64,000 bases of DNA, taken from positions 186,001 through 250,000 of the forward strand of contig CAWHBN010000013.1 of the NCBI GenBank assembly GCA_963827705.1, read 5' to 3'. Both the position numbers and the translations under genes were made by a program. Of the stretch, positions 10,001 through 17,541 are shown in pieces. The stretch's first letter is position 1. Each line of letters opens with the position of its first letter. The stretch comes from JACDAN01 sp963827705. Lineage in GTDB: Bacteria; Actinomycetota; Thermoleophilia; Gaiellales; Gaiellaceae. The notes below the pieces were generated by a model, which searched no databases, had not been told where the DNA came from, and saw nothing but the letters and a program-made list of their open reading frames with translations.

Positions 10001-10841
10001 CTGGGCGCCGTGGTTCCACTGCCGGGCGGCGGCGACCGTCGACGCACTGGAGCGCGCGATCGAGCACGCACGTCGCGCAGGCGACGCCCGCACGGAGGCG
10101 CAGAGCCTCAACCTCTCGATCGGAGCCGCCTTCTTCGGCCCGATGCCGGCAACGGACGCGATTCGGCTGTGCGAGGAGATCCTGGCGGATCCGGTTCAGC
10201 AGCAGCGGAATCGCGCTTCGGCGCTCCGGGCGCTTGCCGGCCTCAAGGCGATGGTGGGTTCGTTTGGCGAGGCACGTGAGCTCGTGGACGCCCACAAGAC
10301 GATCGTGCAGGAGCTCGGGCTTCGAGTCACCGCGGCCGCTGCGGCCGAGACGTACGGCATCGTCGAGATGCTCGCCGGGGACGCCGGTGCGGCGGAGCGC
10401 GAGCTCGCCTCGGGCTACGGGCTCCTGGAGGAGATCGGCGAGACCCAGAACTTCCCGGATCTCGCGGCCAAGCTCGCGGACGCGCTCTACGTCCAGGGAC
10501 GGGACGATCAGGCGCTCGAGCTCAGCAAGGTCAGCGAGGCCGCGACCGCGCCGGACGATCGCTCTGCGGGTGTCCAGTGGCGCGCCGTGCGGGCGAAGCT
10601 GCTCGCCAGGGCCGGCGAGCCGGCTGCGGCCGAGGCGTTGGCCAAGGAGGCGGTGGCGCTCGCCGACGAGACCGACTTCACCGTGCTGCGCGCCGACGCC
10701 TTCATGGATCTCGCCGAGGTGCTGCGGACGGCCGGGCGCGGGAACGAGTCCAAGCCCTTCGTGGCGCAGGCGCTCGAGCTCTACGAACAGAAGGGCAACG
10801 TGGTCGCGGCCGGCAGGGCGCGCCGTATACTGGACGCATAG
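7083..10841 (+). CDS. large SARP/AfsR-type regulator with cyclase-like, ATPase and TPR domains
   Basis: A 1252-residue transcription regulator. Residues 1-95 form an OmpR-type winged helix (RELMAVLLLRGNEIVSSDRLIDELW region). Residues 96-245 are a BTAD bacterial transcription-activation domain. About 268-430 resemble a class III nucleotide cyclase fold (VVAADVLSLGG, VAGDAVNVAARLQQ). About 445-750 form an AAA/STAND-type ATPase with Walker A GPAGIGKT and a Walker B-like VVLLEDAHWAE. The rest is TPR-like helices. The cyclase part keeps one metal-site Asp (AADV), but the usual GDG second Asp motif reads AGG, so catalysis is unlikely and a sensing or structural role is more plausible. The ligand and target genes are unknown. 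Confidence 0.85.
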   Translation: MDYRILGPLEIRARDRLVPMRGIHQRELMAVLLLRGNEIVSSDRLIDELWEGDPPPTAAKMIQNGVSQLRKLIEPDVLVTRSPGYLLVVEPSELDADRFQRIVDQARADLGSGEPAQAAEALREALGLWRGPALADCADIPYARAEAARLEELRSAATEDRIEAELELGRHADLVAELEALVAQHPLRERLRAQLMVALYRSGRQAEALRVYHETREVLVEELGLEPGRALQRLERAVLVQDPALDLSRDGVPGPARDVVSPRETRKTVSVVAADVLSLGGPHDPEALRRPMSRAVETVTGVLERHGARTEASAAGGVIGIFGVPTVHEDDALRAVRAASEARDALLALRHELERDSEIAIALRSGVNTGDVVADTAAARTLVAGDAVNVAARLQQAADPGEILLDEQTERLVRDAVRTERVDPDALRATGRGSAWRLLELAPEAPGYVRQLETPLVGRMDELEQLQHCFERAVEQQAAKLFTILGPAGIGKTRLARELVRSVGEEATVLQGHCPSYGEGITFWPLREIVGQVGDLSEALDGEEDADAIADRILGAVGLSGRETPNEETFWAARKLFEALARRRPLVVLLEDAHWAEPAVLDLVEHIVEWSIDAPIVFVCLGRSELVDERPRLAGGRANVASVVLEPLSDRETGELIDLLRGETELSGETRSRIAATAEGNPLFIEQMLAMVAEQGADGGGEVPIPPTIHALLAARLEGLGPGERSILERGAVIGREFSRNALMELVPREEWPAVGAALESLVRRELLRPVRDEAFRFRHLLLLEVAYDSVPKLERADLHERHGNWVEQHGGDEEIVGYHLERAHVYRASLGPVDAEGRALARRAATRLGAAGRRAYERGDLHAAVGLLSRAADLLEPGAAGRVELLADLGEALRETGEFDRAESVLEEVIRTASAAGDDVLEARAQVIRLRLRLLTDPEVTEEVVRQAEPLIETFERAGDDRLLAKAWELLAWAPWFHCRAAATVDALERAIEHARRAGDARTEAQSLNLSIGAAFFGPMPATDAIRLCEEILADPVQQQRNRASALRALAGLKAMVGSFGEARELVDAHKTIVQELGLRVTAAAAAETYGIVEMLAGDAGAAERELASGYGLLEEIGETQNFPDLAAKLADALYVQGRDDQALELSKVSEAATAPDDRSAGVQWRAVRAKLLARAGEPAAAEALAKEAVALADETDFTVLRADAFMDLAEVLRTAGRGNESKPFVAQALELYEQKGNVVAAGRARRILDA

Positions 10842-10900
10842 TCGCTGCCTGACCACATCCGTTTCCTGGAGCGCCGCCTGAAGGTTGGCGTCGGCGAGTG

Positions 10901-13315
10901 ATGGACTCTCTCTACAACCCCAAAGGCGTCGAGGAACGCTGGCAGCAGACCTGGGAGGTCGAGGGCCACTACAACGCCGAGCCCGACCCCGCTCGTGAGA
11001 GCTACGTGTACGCCTTCCCGCCGCCGAATGTGACCGGGGAGCTGCACATGGGCCACGCGCTGCAGCTGGCGCTCGGCGACCTGCTCATGCGCCTGAAGCG
11101 GATGCAGGGGTTCAACGTGCTCTTCCAGACCGGCTACGACCACGCCGGCATCTCGACGCAGGCCGCGGTCGAGAGGCAACTCGAGCGCGAGGGAACCTCG
11201 CGCAAGGAGCTCGGGCGCGAGGCTTTCGAGGCCCGAGTGTGGGAGTGGCTGCGCGAGTACGGCGGCAAGATCATGTTCCAGTTCCGGCGGATGGGTGCGT
11301 CGATGGACTACCGCCGCGAGCGGTTCACGATGGACGACGACTACATCCGCGCCGTCATGCGCTTCTTCGTCCATCTGTACCGCAAGGGCTGGATCTACCG
11401 CTCGAACCGCATCATCAACTGGTGTCCGTTCCACGAGACCTCGCTCTCGGACCTCGAGCTCGTGCACTCCGAGGTCGACGATGCACTGACGACGATCCGC
11501 TATCCGCTCGCGGACAGCTCCGGCCACATCGCGATCGCCACCGTCCGGCCGGCGACGATCCCGGCCGACGTCGCCGTCGCCGTGCACCCGGACGACGACC
11601 GCTACCGGGAACTCGTCGGCAAGGAGGCGATCGTGCCGTTTGTGGAGCGCCGCGTTCCGATCATCACCGACGAACGAGTGGAGCCCCAGTTCGGCACCGG
11701 CGCGCTGAAGATCACCCCCGGCCACGACCCGACCGACTTCGAGATCGGCCGCGACCACGGATTGCCGGAACCGATGGTGATCGGCCCCGACGGGCGCATG
11801 AACGACACCGTGCCCGAGCTGTCGGGGCTGACGCAGGAGGAGGCATCGGAGCGCGTGCTCGCGTGGTGTCGCGAGCGCGATCTGATCGAGAAGCGGGAGA
11901 GCTACCGGCACTCGGTTGCGCTCTGTGAACGCTGCGAGTCGAGGATCGAGCCGCTCATCTCGCTCCAGTGGTGGTGCGCGATGGGCGAGCTCAGGAAACC
12001 GGCCCTCGAGGCCTTGCGCGAGCGCCGAGTCCGCTACCACCCGGAGTCGCAGCACCGCTTCGCGATCGACTCGCTCGAGAACGCACCCGACTGGTGCATC
12101 TCGCGCCAGCTCTGGTGGGGGCACCAGATACCGATCTGGTACGACGCCGACGGCGAGGCCTACTGCGCCGAAACGGAGGCCGAGGCGCGCCGGCTGGCGG
12201 ATGGGAAGGAGCTGGTTCGCGACGCGGACGTCCTCGACACGTGGTTTTCCTCGGCGCTCTGGCCGTTCGCCACGCTGGGCTGGCCAGACGAGACCGACGA
12301 TCTGAAGTCGTTCTACCCGGGTGACCTGCAGACGACTGCGCGCGAGATCATCCGGCTTTGGGAGAACCGGATGATCTTCTCCGGCCTCGAGCTCCTCGGC
12401 GACATCCCGTTTACCGACGTGATCATCCACTCGACCGTGCTTGCCCCCGACGGGCGGCGGATGTCGAAGAGCCTCGGTACCGGAATCGACCCACTCGACG
12501 TGATCGCCGAGCACGGCGCCGATGCCACGCGATACGGGCTCCTGAAGATGTCGTCCACGCAGGACGTGCGCTTCTCCGTCGGCTTCATCGAGGAGGGCCG
12601 CAAGCTTGCGAACAAGCTCTGGAACGTCGCGCGGCTGATCCTCGCGAACGCGGCCGATGCCGAGCCGGAGCTGCGGCCGCGTGAACTGGAGGAGCGGTGG
12701 ATCCTCGCCCGTCTCGACTCCACGCGAGACCAGCTCGAGGAGCATTGGGGTCGGTTCGAGTTTGCCGCCGGCGCGAACGCGCTCTACCGCCTCACCTTCG
12801 ACGATTTCTGCGACTGGTATGCGGAGGCGATCAAGCCGCGGCTCTACGAGGGTGACGCCGACGCCCGCTCGACGGCGCTTGCGGCGCTCGAGCGCCTGCT
12901 CCAGTTGCTCCATCCGGTCATGCCTCACGTTACGGAGGAGATCTGGACTCAGCTGCCGGATCGCCGGTCGCGCCTGATCGCTGCCTCCTGGCCCGACTCG
13001 GACGACGCCTTCGCTGCCGAGGCTCAGGCGCTCGACCGCGTTCAGGGCGCAGCCCAGACCTACCGCAGGAGCGGCGTTCACCCTCGGCTCGACGGTGACG
13101 AGCTCCGGATCTTCGAGGCCGTCGTCAAGCCAGACCGCGTCCGGGCTGACGGCGATCCCACCGCCGAGATCGAGCGCCTGCGCGGCGAGATCGCGCGAGC
13201 CGAGGACATGCTCGGCAACGAGCGTTTCGTCGCGCGGGCCCCCGAGGACGTCGTCGAGGCCGAGCGCGAGAAGCTCGCTCGCTATCGCCGTGAGCTCGAA
13301 GCTCTCGGCGGCTAG
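10901..13315 (+). CDS. valS: valyl-tRNA synthetase
   Basis: A class I aminoacyl-tRNA synthetase that charges tRNA-Val and edits mischarged threonine. The HIGH-type motif is in PNVTGELHMGHA (residues about 40-51) and the KMSKS motif is MSKSLGT near residue 521. An editing insertion lies between (ATVRPATIPADVAVAVHP, GALKITPGHDPTDFE). A C-terminal coiled-coil arm ends the protein. About 804 residues is somewhat short for the family. ATG 10901 is preferred over GTG 10898, immediately before it. The 3' end overlaps the folC start. Confidence 0.95.
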   Translation: MDSLYNPKGVEERWQQTWEVEGHYNAEPDPARESYVYAFPPPNVTGELHMGHALQLALGDLLMRLKRMQGFNVLFQTGYDHAGISTQAAVERQLEREGTSRKELGREAFEARVWEWLREYGGKIMFQFRRMGASMDYRRERFTMDDDYIRAVMRFFVHLYRKGWIYRSNRIINWCPFHETSLSDLELVHSEVDDALTTIRYPLADSSGHIAIATVRPATIPADVAVAVHPDDDRYRELVGKEAIVPFVERRVPIITDERVEPQFGTGALKITPGHDPTDFEIGRDHGLPEPMVIGPDGRMNDTVPELSGLTQEEASERVLAWCRERDLIEKRESYRHSVALCERCESRIEPLISLQWWCAMGELRKPALEALRERRVRYHPESQHRFAIDSLENAPDWCISRQLWWGHQIPIWYDADGEAYCAETEAEARRLADGKELVRDADVLDTWFSSALWPFATLGWPDETDDLKSFYPGDLQTTAREIIRLWENRMIFSGLELLGDIPFTDVIIHSTVLAPDGRRMSKSLGTGIDPLDVIAEHGADATRYGLLKMSSTQDVRFSVGFIEEGRKLANKLWNVARLILANAADAEPELRPRELEERWILARLDSTRDQLEEHWGRFEFAAGANALYRLTFDDFCDWYAEAIKPRLYEGDADARSTALAALERLLQLLHPVMPHVTEEIWTQLPDRRSRLIAASWPDSDDAFAAEAQALDRVQGAAQTYRRSGVHPRLDGDELRIFEAVVKPDRVRADGDPTAEIERLRGEIARAEDMLGNERFVARAPEDVVEAEREKLARYRRELEALGG

Positions 13316-14378
13316 CGCCGGCTCTGCGACCGACTGGGTCGCGTCGCTCAGCCCGTGGCCGGAAGAGTTCGGCCTCCACCGGATGCGGGAGCTTCTCGAC
13401 CGACTCGGACATCCCGAACGCCGGTACCCCGCGATTCATGTTGTCGGGACGAACGGCAAGTCGACCGCGACACGGACGATCGCCGCTCTGCTACAGGCCG
13501 AGGGGAGGCGAGCGGGCGCTTACACGTCGCCGCACGTGAGCGGCTGGGCGGAGCGCATCTGGGTGGACGGCGCGGAGGCGGACTTCGAACAGGCCGTCGC
13601 GCGGATCAGGCCCGACGCGATTGCCGTCGGCGCGACGCAGTTCGAGGCGCTCACTGCCGCGGCACTCCTCGAGTTCGCCGAACGCGAGGTGGAGGCCGCG
13701 GTCGTCGAGGCGGGCCTGGGCGGGCGACTCGACGCAACCAACGTCGTGGACGCCGAGATCGTGCTGCTGACCAACGTTTCGCTCGAGCACACCGAGGTAC
13801 TCGGCGACACGACGGAGCAGATCGCGAGCGAGAAGCTTGCCGTGGCTCATGCGGCCAGAGTAGTTGTCTTGCCGGACAACCAGTACGAAGAATTGGTGCC
13901 AAAGACCGCCGAGATCGTGACGGGAGATGCGCGAAAGACGGCCGAAATCTTCCTGGGCCGCGAAACCCACGCTCAGCTGCGCGTCATCCTCCCGGGGCGC
14001 CTCGAGCGGCGCGGCCGAGAGCTCTGGGACGGCGCGCACACGCCGGCCGGCACGGCGTGGCTCCGGGAGCGCATCGACGAGCCGGTCGAGGTCGTCGTCG
14101 CCTCGATCCTGGCCGACAAGGACGTTGACGGCATGCTCGACGACCTGGCTGCGCTTGCGCCCCGCCTGGTCGCAACCGCGTCCGACAACCCGCGCGCACT
14201 GCCCGCCGAGCGGCTCGCCGCGCGAGCCGCGCCACGCTTCGCACAGGTCGAGATCGAGCCCGACCCGCACGTCGCACTCGCACGTGCGCGACAATCCAGC
14301 ACCGGGTTGATCCTCGTGACGGGCTCTCTGTATTTGCTCGCAAACCTGGCTAAGGCGGAGGAACAGGGCGTACGATGA
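13290..14378 (+). CDS. folC: folylpolyglutamate synthase / dihydrofolate synthase
   Basis: A Mur-ligase-type enzyme that adds glutamate to folates. The P-loop HVVGTNGKST lies at about residues 50-59, and the following YTSPHVSGWAERI, VVEAGLGGRLDATNVV, LLTNVSLEHTEVLGDT and WDGAHTPAG are family motifs. The likely start is GTG 13290, inside the last 26 bases of valS, because residues just before WVASLSPWPEEFG are needed and the upstream frame is low-complexity shadow. At about 362 residues it is shorter than typical FolC (about 420-450); the central linker before VILPGRLE looks compacted. The stop overlaps the next small gene. Confidence 0.88.
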   Translation: MSSKLSAASAGSATDWVASLSPWPEEFGLHRMRELLDRLGHPERRYPAIHVVGTNGKSTATRTIAALLQAEGRRAGAYTSPHVSGWAERIWVDGAEADFEQAVARIRPDAIAVGATQFEALTAAALLEFAEREVEAAVVEAGLGGRLDATNVVDAEIVLLTNVSLEHTEVLGDTTEQIASEKLAVAHAARVVVLPDNQYEELVPKTAEIVTGDARKTAEIFLGRETHAQLRVILPGRLERRGRELWDGAHTPAGTAWLRERIDEPVEVVVASILADKDVDGMLDDLAALAPRLVATASDNPRALPAERLAARAAPRFAQVEIEPDPHVALARARQSSTGLILVTGSLYLLANLAKAEEQGVR

Positions 14379-14488
14379 CGAAGGTCGGTGAGCGGCTCAG
14401 CGTGTTCGCGGTCGCAGCCGCAGTCCTGCTGACGATCGTCGGGCTCGCGTTCGCCGCCGGATACGTCGTCGGGCAGCTGTTGTTGTGA
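14375..14488 (+). CDS. 37-residue single-pass membrane peptide
   Basis: Begins at ATG 14375, overlapping the folC stop (ATGA). It encodes a short basic head (MTKVGERL), a hydrophobic helix rich in Ala, Val and Leu, and a VVGQLLL end. The 4-base overlap suggests translational coupling to folC. Function unknown; a small membrane anchor or regulator is the most that can be said. Confidence 0.55.
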   Translation: MTKVGERLSVFAVAAAVLLTIVGLAFAAGYVVGQLLL

Positions 14489-14497
14489 GGTGAGCGG

Positions 14498-14767
14498 GTG
14501 AGCGGGGACAACGAGAACGACTTCTTCGGGAATCTCCAGGACTTCTTCGGCTCCGGCGCCTGGGACGTCGCCCGCAACCTCGGGATCTTCTTCGTCGTCG
14601 TCTTCTGGCTCGCGGTTGCCTACTGGGTGTTCAAGGACGCACGGCGCCGAATCGAGGATCCGTGGCTGGTCGCGATGGCAACGATCCTCGGCCTGGTCCC
14701 GCCGTTCGTCGGCGCTCTGATCTACATGCTCTTCCGTCCGCCGGAATACCTCGAGGACAGTGCGTGA
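14498..14767 (+). CDS. small two-helix membrane protein
   Basis: An 89-residue protein from GTG 14498. It has an acidic, Phe-rich N terminus (DFFGNLQDFFGSG), then two hydrophobic helices (about 30-47 and 60-80) separated by a basic loop FKDARRRIEDPW. The second helix follows a PWLVAMATILGLVPPFVG motif seen in small membrane proteins linked to zinc-ribbon partners. The 3' end overlaps the zinc-ribbon gene. Together the pair may be the two halves of one membrane-anchored zinc-ribbon unit; this is inference. Confidence 0.7.
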   Translation: MSGDNENDFFGNLQDFFGSGAWDVARNLGIFFVVVFWLAVAYWVFKDARRRIEDPWLVAMATILGLVPPFVGALIYMLFRPPEYLEDSA

Positions 14768-15023
14768 ACGTGAGCTCGAGATCAAGGCGATGGAGGAGCG
14801 CCTCGCGCGACGGGAGCTTCACTGTCCGGTCTGTCGCGCTCACGTCGACGACTCGTACCTCGTCTGCCCCGTGTGCACGACGAAGCTGCGCCAGGCGTGC
14901 GTGAACTGCAAGGCGCCGCTGGAGACGCTCTGGCAGGTCTGTCCCTACTGCGAGACGCCGGTCGAGACGCCGACCACGATCGAGTTCCCGCCGGCGCCGC
15001 GGCGCGAGCGCCCCGGCGGCTAG
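14760..15023 (+). CDS. double zinc-ribbon protein
   Basis: An 87-residue cytosolic protein. An N-terminal amphipathic helix (ERELEIKAMEERLARREL) is followed by four CxxC-type knuckles (CPVC, CPVC, CVNC, CPYC), giving two zinc ribbons, and a Pro/Arg tail. GTG 14760 overlaps the end of the preceding membrane protein by 8 bases, which argues for co-translation. Double zinc ribbons usually mediate protein or nucleic-acid binding; the partner is unknown. Confidence 0.75.
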   Translation: MRERELEIKAMEERLARRELHCPVCRAHVDDSYLVCPVCTTKLRQACVNCKAPLETLWQVCPYCETPVETPTTIEFPPAPRRERPGG

Positions 15024-15041
15024 CGGCTAGTCTGCCGCTCC

Positions 15042-15458
15042 GTGGCAGCGGAGCGGACACTCGTGCTCGTCAAGCCGGACGCGGTTCGCCGCGCCCTGAC
15101 CGGCGAAATCGTCGCGCGCTTCGAGCGGCGCGGCCTGGAGATCAAGGCGGCCCGTCTCCTCACCGTCGACCGGTCGCTCGCCGAGGAGCACTACGCCGAG
15201 CACACGGAGAAGCCGTTCTTCGGCGAGCTCGTGGACTTCATCACCTCGGGGCCGACCATGGCGCTCGTCCTCGAAGGAGAGGGCGCGATCGCGACCGTCC
15301 GGACGACGATGGGCGCGACCAACCCCACCGATGCGGCGCCGGGAACGATCCGCGGCGACATGTCGCTCTCGATGCCGGACAACCTCGTCCACGGCTCCGA
15401 CTCGCCGGAGTCCGCAGAGCGCGAGATCGGCCTGTGGTTTCCCGATGAGCCACGCTGA
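15042..15458 (+). CDS. ndk: nucleoside diphosphate kinase
   Basis: A 138-residue enzyme that transfers the gamma phosphate from ATP to NDPs through a phospho-histidine. The active His is residue 117 in NLVHGSDS. TLVLVKPDAVRR at the N terminus and ATNPTDAAPGTIRGDM are family signatures. The start is GTG 15042. The 3' end overlaps the following methyltransferase by 14 bases. It belongs to the conserved actinobacterial valS-folC-ndk neighbourhood. Confidence 0.96.
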   Translation: MAAERTLVLVKPDAVRRALTGEIVARFERRGLEIKAARLLTVDRSLAEEHYAEHTEKPFFGELVDFITSGPTMALVLEGEGAIATVRTTMGATNPTDAAPGTIRGDMSLSMPDNLVHGSDSPESAEREIGLWFPDEPR

Positions 15459-16212
15459 GGACGTCCGGCGTAACCGCGACGTCTGGACGAAGGCCAACGC
15501 CGAGTACACGGATGCGAACGCCCGCGAGTCCTGGGCCAAGGACGAGATCGACTGGGGGATGTTCTCCGGCCCCGAGTCGGAGCTGAACGCGCTCGGTGAC
15601 GTCGCCGGCAAGGACGTGGTCGAGCTCGGCTGCGGCACCGCGTACTTCGGGGCGTGGCTGGTCAAGCGCGGCGCTCGCGTAACCGGGGTGGATCCGACGC
15701 CTGCGCAGCTCGACACGGCGCGGCGCCTGAGCGAGGAGTTCGGCCTGCCGATGGAGCTCGTCGAGGCGAGCGCGGAGGACGTCCCGCTCCCGGACGCGAG
15801 TTTCGACGTCGCCGTCTCCGAGTACGGCGCGTCGATCTGGGCCGACCCGGAGCTCTGGATCGCCGAGGCTGCGCGCCTGCTCCGGCCTGGTGGACGGCTC
15901 GCCTTCCTCGTCAACTCCACCCTGTCGATTCTCTGCTCGCCCGATGAGGGGAAGGTCGAGGAGCGGCTCCAACGGGGTCACGCAGATCTCGGCCGGATCG
16001 AGTGGCCCGGGGAGGACGAGGGCGTCAACTACCACCTCCCTCACGGCGAGTTGATTCGCATCCTGCGGGCGAACGGGTTCGAGGTCGAGGCGCTGCACGA
16101 GCGCCTGGCGCCGGAGGGCACGGATGACCACGACTACTACGACTTCATGCCGGCCGAGTGGGCGCGGCGGTGGCCGGCGGAGGAGATTTGGGTTGCCCGA
16201 AAAGCCGTCTGA
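15445..16212 (+). CDS. class I SAM-dependent methyltransferase (copy 1)
   Basis: A 255-residue Rossmann-fold methyltransferase. Motif I is VVELGCGTAYFG near residue 58, followed by an acidic residue after strand 2 (TGVDPTP), AEDVPLPDASFDVAVS (motif IV) and LLRPGGRLAF. The C terminus ends WARRWPAEEIWVARKAV. The ATG at 15445 overlaps the ndk end. It is clearly related to the next gene. The substrate is unknown; a small molecule, quinone or lipid is typical of the family. Confidence 0.85.
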   Translation: MSHAEDVRRNRDVWTKANAEYTDANARESWAKDEIDWGMFSGPESELNALGDVAGKDVVELGCGTAYFGAWLVKRGARVTGVDPTPAQLDTARRLSEEFGLPMELVEASAEDVPLPDASFDVAVSEYGASIWADPELWIAEAARLLRPGGRLAFLVNSTLSILCSPDEGKVEERLQRGHADLGRIEWPGEDEGVNYHLPHGELIRILRANGFEVEALHERLAPEGTDDHDYYDFMPAEWARRWPAEEIWVARKAV

Positions 16213-16952
16213 TCAGGCGCTGGCCAACCGGGCCTACTGGGATCGGACGAGCGACGAGTACCAGGAGCGGCACCGCGAGTTCATCGGCAGGCCGGAGCCG
16301 CGCTGGGGGGTTTGGCAGATCCCGGAGGCCGAGCTGCAGGTCCTCGGCGACGTCGAGGGCAAGGACGTGCTCGAGCTGGGTTGCGGCGCCGCGCAATGGT
16401 CGATTCTCCTCGCGAAGCAAGGAGCCAGGCCTGTCGGGCTCGACAACTCCGCGCGGCAGCTCGAGCATGCGCGAGAGCGGCTCGACCAGGCAGGCGTCGA
16501 CTTTCCGCTGATCCATTCGAGCGCCGAGGACGTGCCGCTGCCCGACGGGAGCTTTGACATCGTCTTCTGCGATCACGGCGCGTTCACGTTCGCCGATCCA
16601 CGCAAGCTCGTGCCGGAGGCGGCGCGGCTCCTCAGACCGGGCGGCCTGCTCGCGTTCAGTCACTCGAGCCCGTTCGTCGCAGTCACCGAGGGGGAAGATG
16701 AGCGCGTCGGCCCGACCCTGACGCGGAGCTACTTCGACCTCCACGAGCAGGACTCCGGCGACGTCGTGACCTACGAGCTCCCGTACGGCGAGTGGATCCG
16801 GCTCTTCCGCGACAACGGCTTCGTCGTCGAGGACCTGATCGAGCCCCGGCCGGCCACCGATGCGACGTCGACGTACTGGGACGAGGAGCGAGCGCGACTG
16901 GGCCTTGCGCTGGCCCTCCGAGTCGATCTGGAAGGCGCGTCGGGCCGGGTGA
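16193..16952 (+). CDS. class I SAM-dependent methyltransferase (copy 2), frameshifted near its end
   Basis: A paralogue of the preceding gene: VLELGCGAAQWS (motif I), GLDNSARQ, AEDVPLPDGSFDIVFC and LLRPGGLLAF. The TTG start at 16193 has AGGAG seven bases upstream; the start lies within the previous gene. As assembled, the frame runs on into maf. However, in the next frame (+1 shift at about 16889-16897) the sequence reads WALRWPSESIWKARRAG and stops at 16952, matching the copy 1 C terminus WARRWPAEEIWVARKAV. That stop overlaps the maf GTG as GTGA. The apparent methyltransferase-Maf fusion is therefore best explained by a one-base insertion, or loss of one GC unit, in the GCGCG tract. Confidence 0.8.
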
Positions 16953-17521
16953 GCACACCGCCTGCGCCGCCGCTCGTCCTGGCGTCGCGCAGCCCGCAGC
17001 GCCACGCGATCCTCACCCAGCTGGCAATCCCGCACGAGGTCGTCCTCCCGGACTACGACGAGCAGGGCGACGATCCGGTCGAGCATGCCGCCGGCAAGGC
17101 GCGGTCGCTGGGACGCCTCGCCGACGAGAGGCCGGTGCTGGGCGTCGACACCGTCGTGATCTGTGACGGCGAGGTCCTCGGCAAGCCGGCCGATGCGGCG
17201 GATGCCGAGCGAATGCTCGAGACGCTCTCCGGCAAGACGCACGAGGTCGTCTCCGGCCTGTGCCTGCGCACCCCGGCGTGGGAGGAGCTGCACCGTGAGA
17301 CCACGCGCGTGACGTTTCGCCCGCTCAACGCCCGGGATATCGCGCACTACCTCGCGGCGGAGGAGTGGCGCGAGCGCGCCGGTGCGTATGCCATCCAGGG
17401 CCTCGGCGCCTCGCTCGTCGAGCGGATCGAGGGCGACTACCTGAACGTGGTGGGCCTGCCGGCCGCTCTGCTCATACGCCTGCTTGCAGGACGTTTCGGT
17501 GGGATCTACGGATTCGGATAG
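16949..17521 (+). CDS. maf: Maf-family nucleoside triphosphate pyrophosphatase
   Basis: A 190-residue house-cleaning enzyme that hydrolyses non-canonical or modified NTPs. LASRSPQRHAIL at the N terminus, LGVDTVVICDGEVLGKP in the middle and YAIQGLGASLVERIEGDYLNVVGLP near the C terminus are family hallmarks. GTG 16949 overlaps the corrected methyltransferase stop. In many bacteria maf sits directly upstream of mreB, as here. Confidence 0.9.
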   Translation: MSTPPAPPLVLASRSPQRHAILTQLAIPHEVVLPDYDEQGDDPVEHAAGKARSLGRLADERPVLGVDTVVICDGEVLGKPADAADAERMLETLSGKTHEVVSGLCLRTPAWEELHRETTRVTFRPLNARDIAHYLAAEEWRERAGAYAIQGLGASLVERIEGDYLNVVGLPAALLIRLLAGRFGGIYGFG

Positions 17522-17541
17522 CTAGACTCGGCGCTCGGGAG

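Noticed and set aside
16193..17521. Apparent methyltransferase-Maf fusion protein
   Set aside because: The next frame restores the paralogue-like C terminus and a stop at 16952 that overlaps a normal maf GTG start, so a frameshift explains it better than a fusion.
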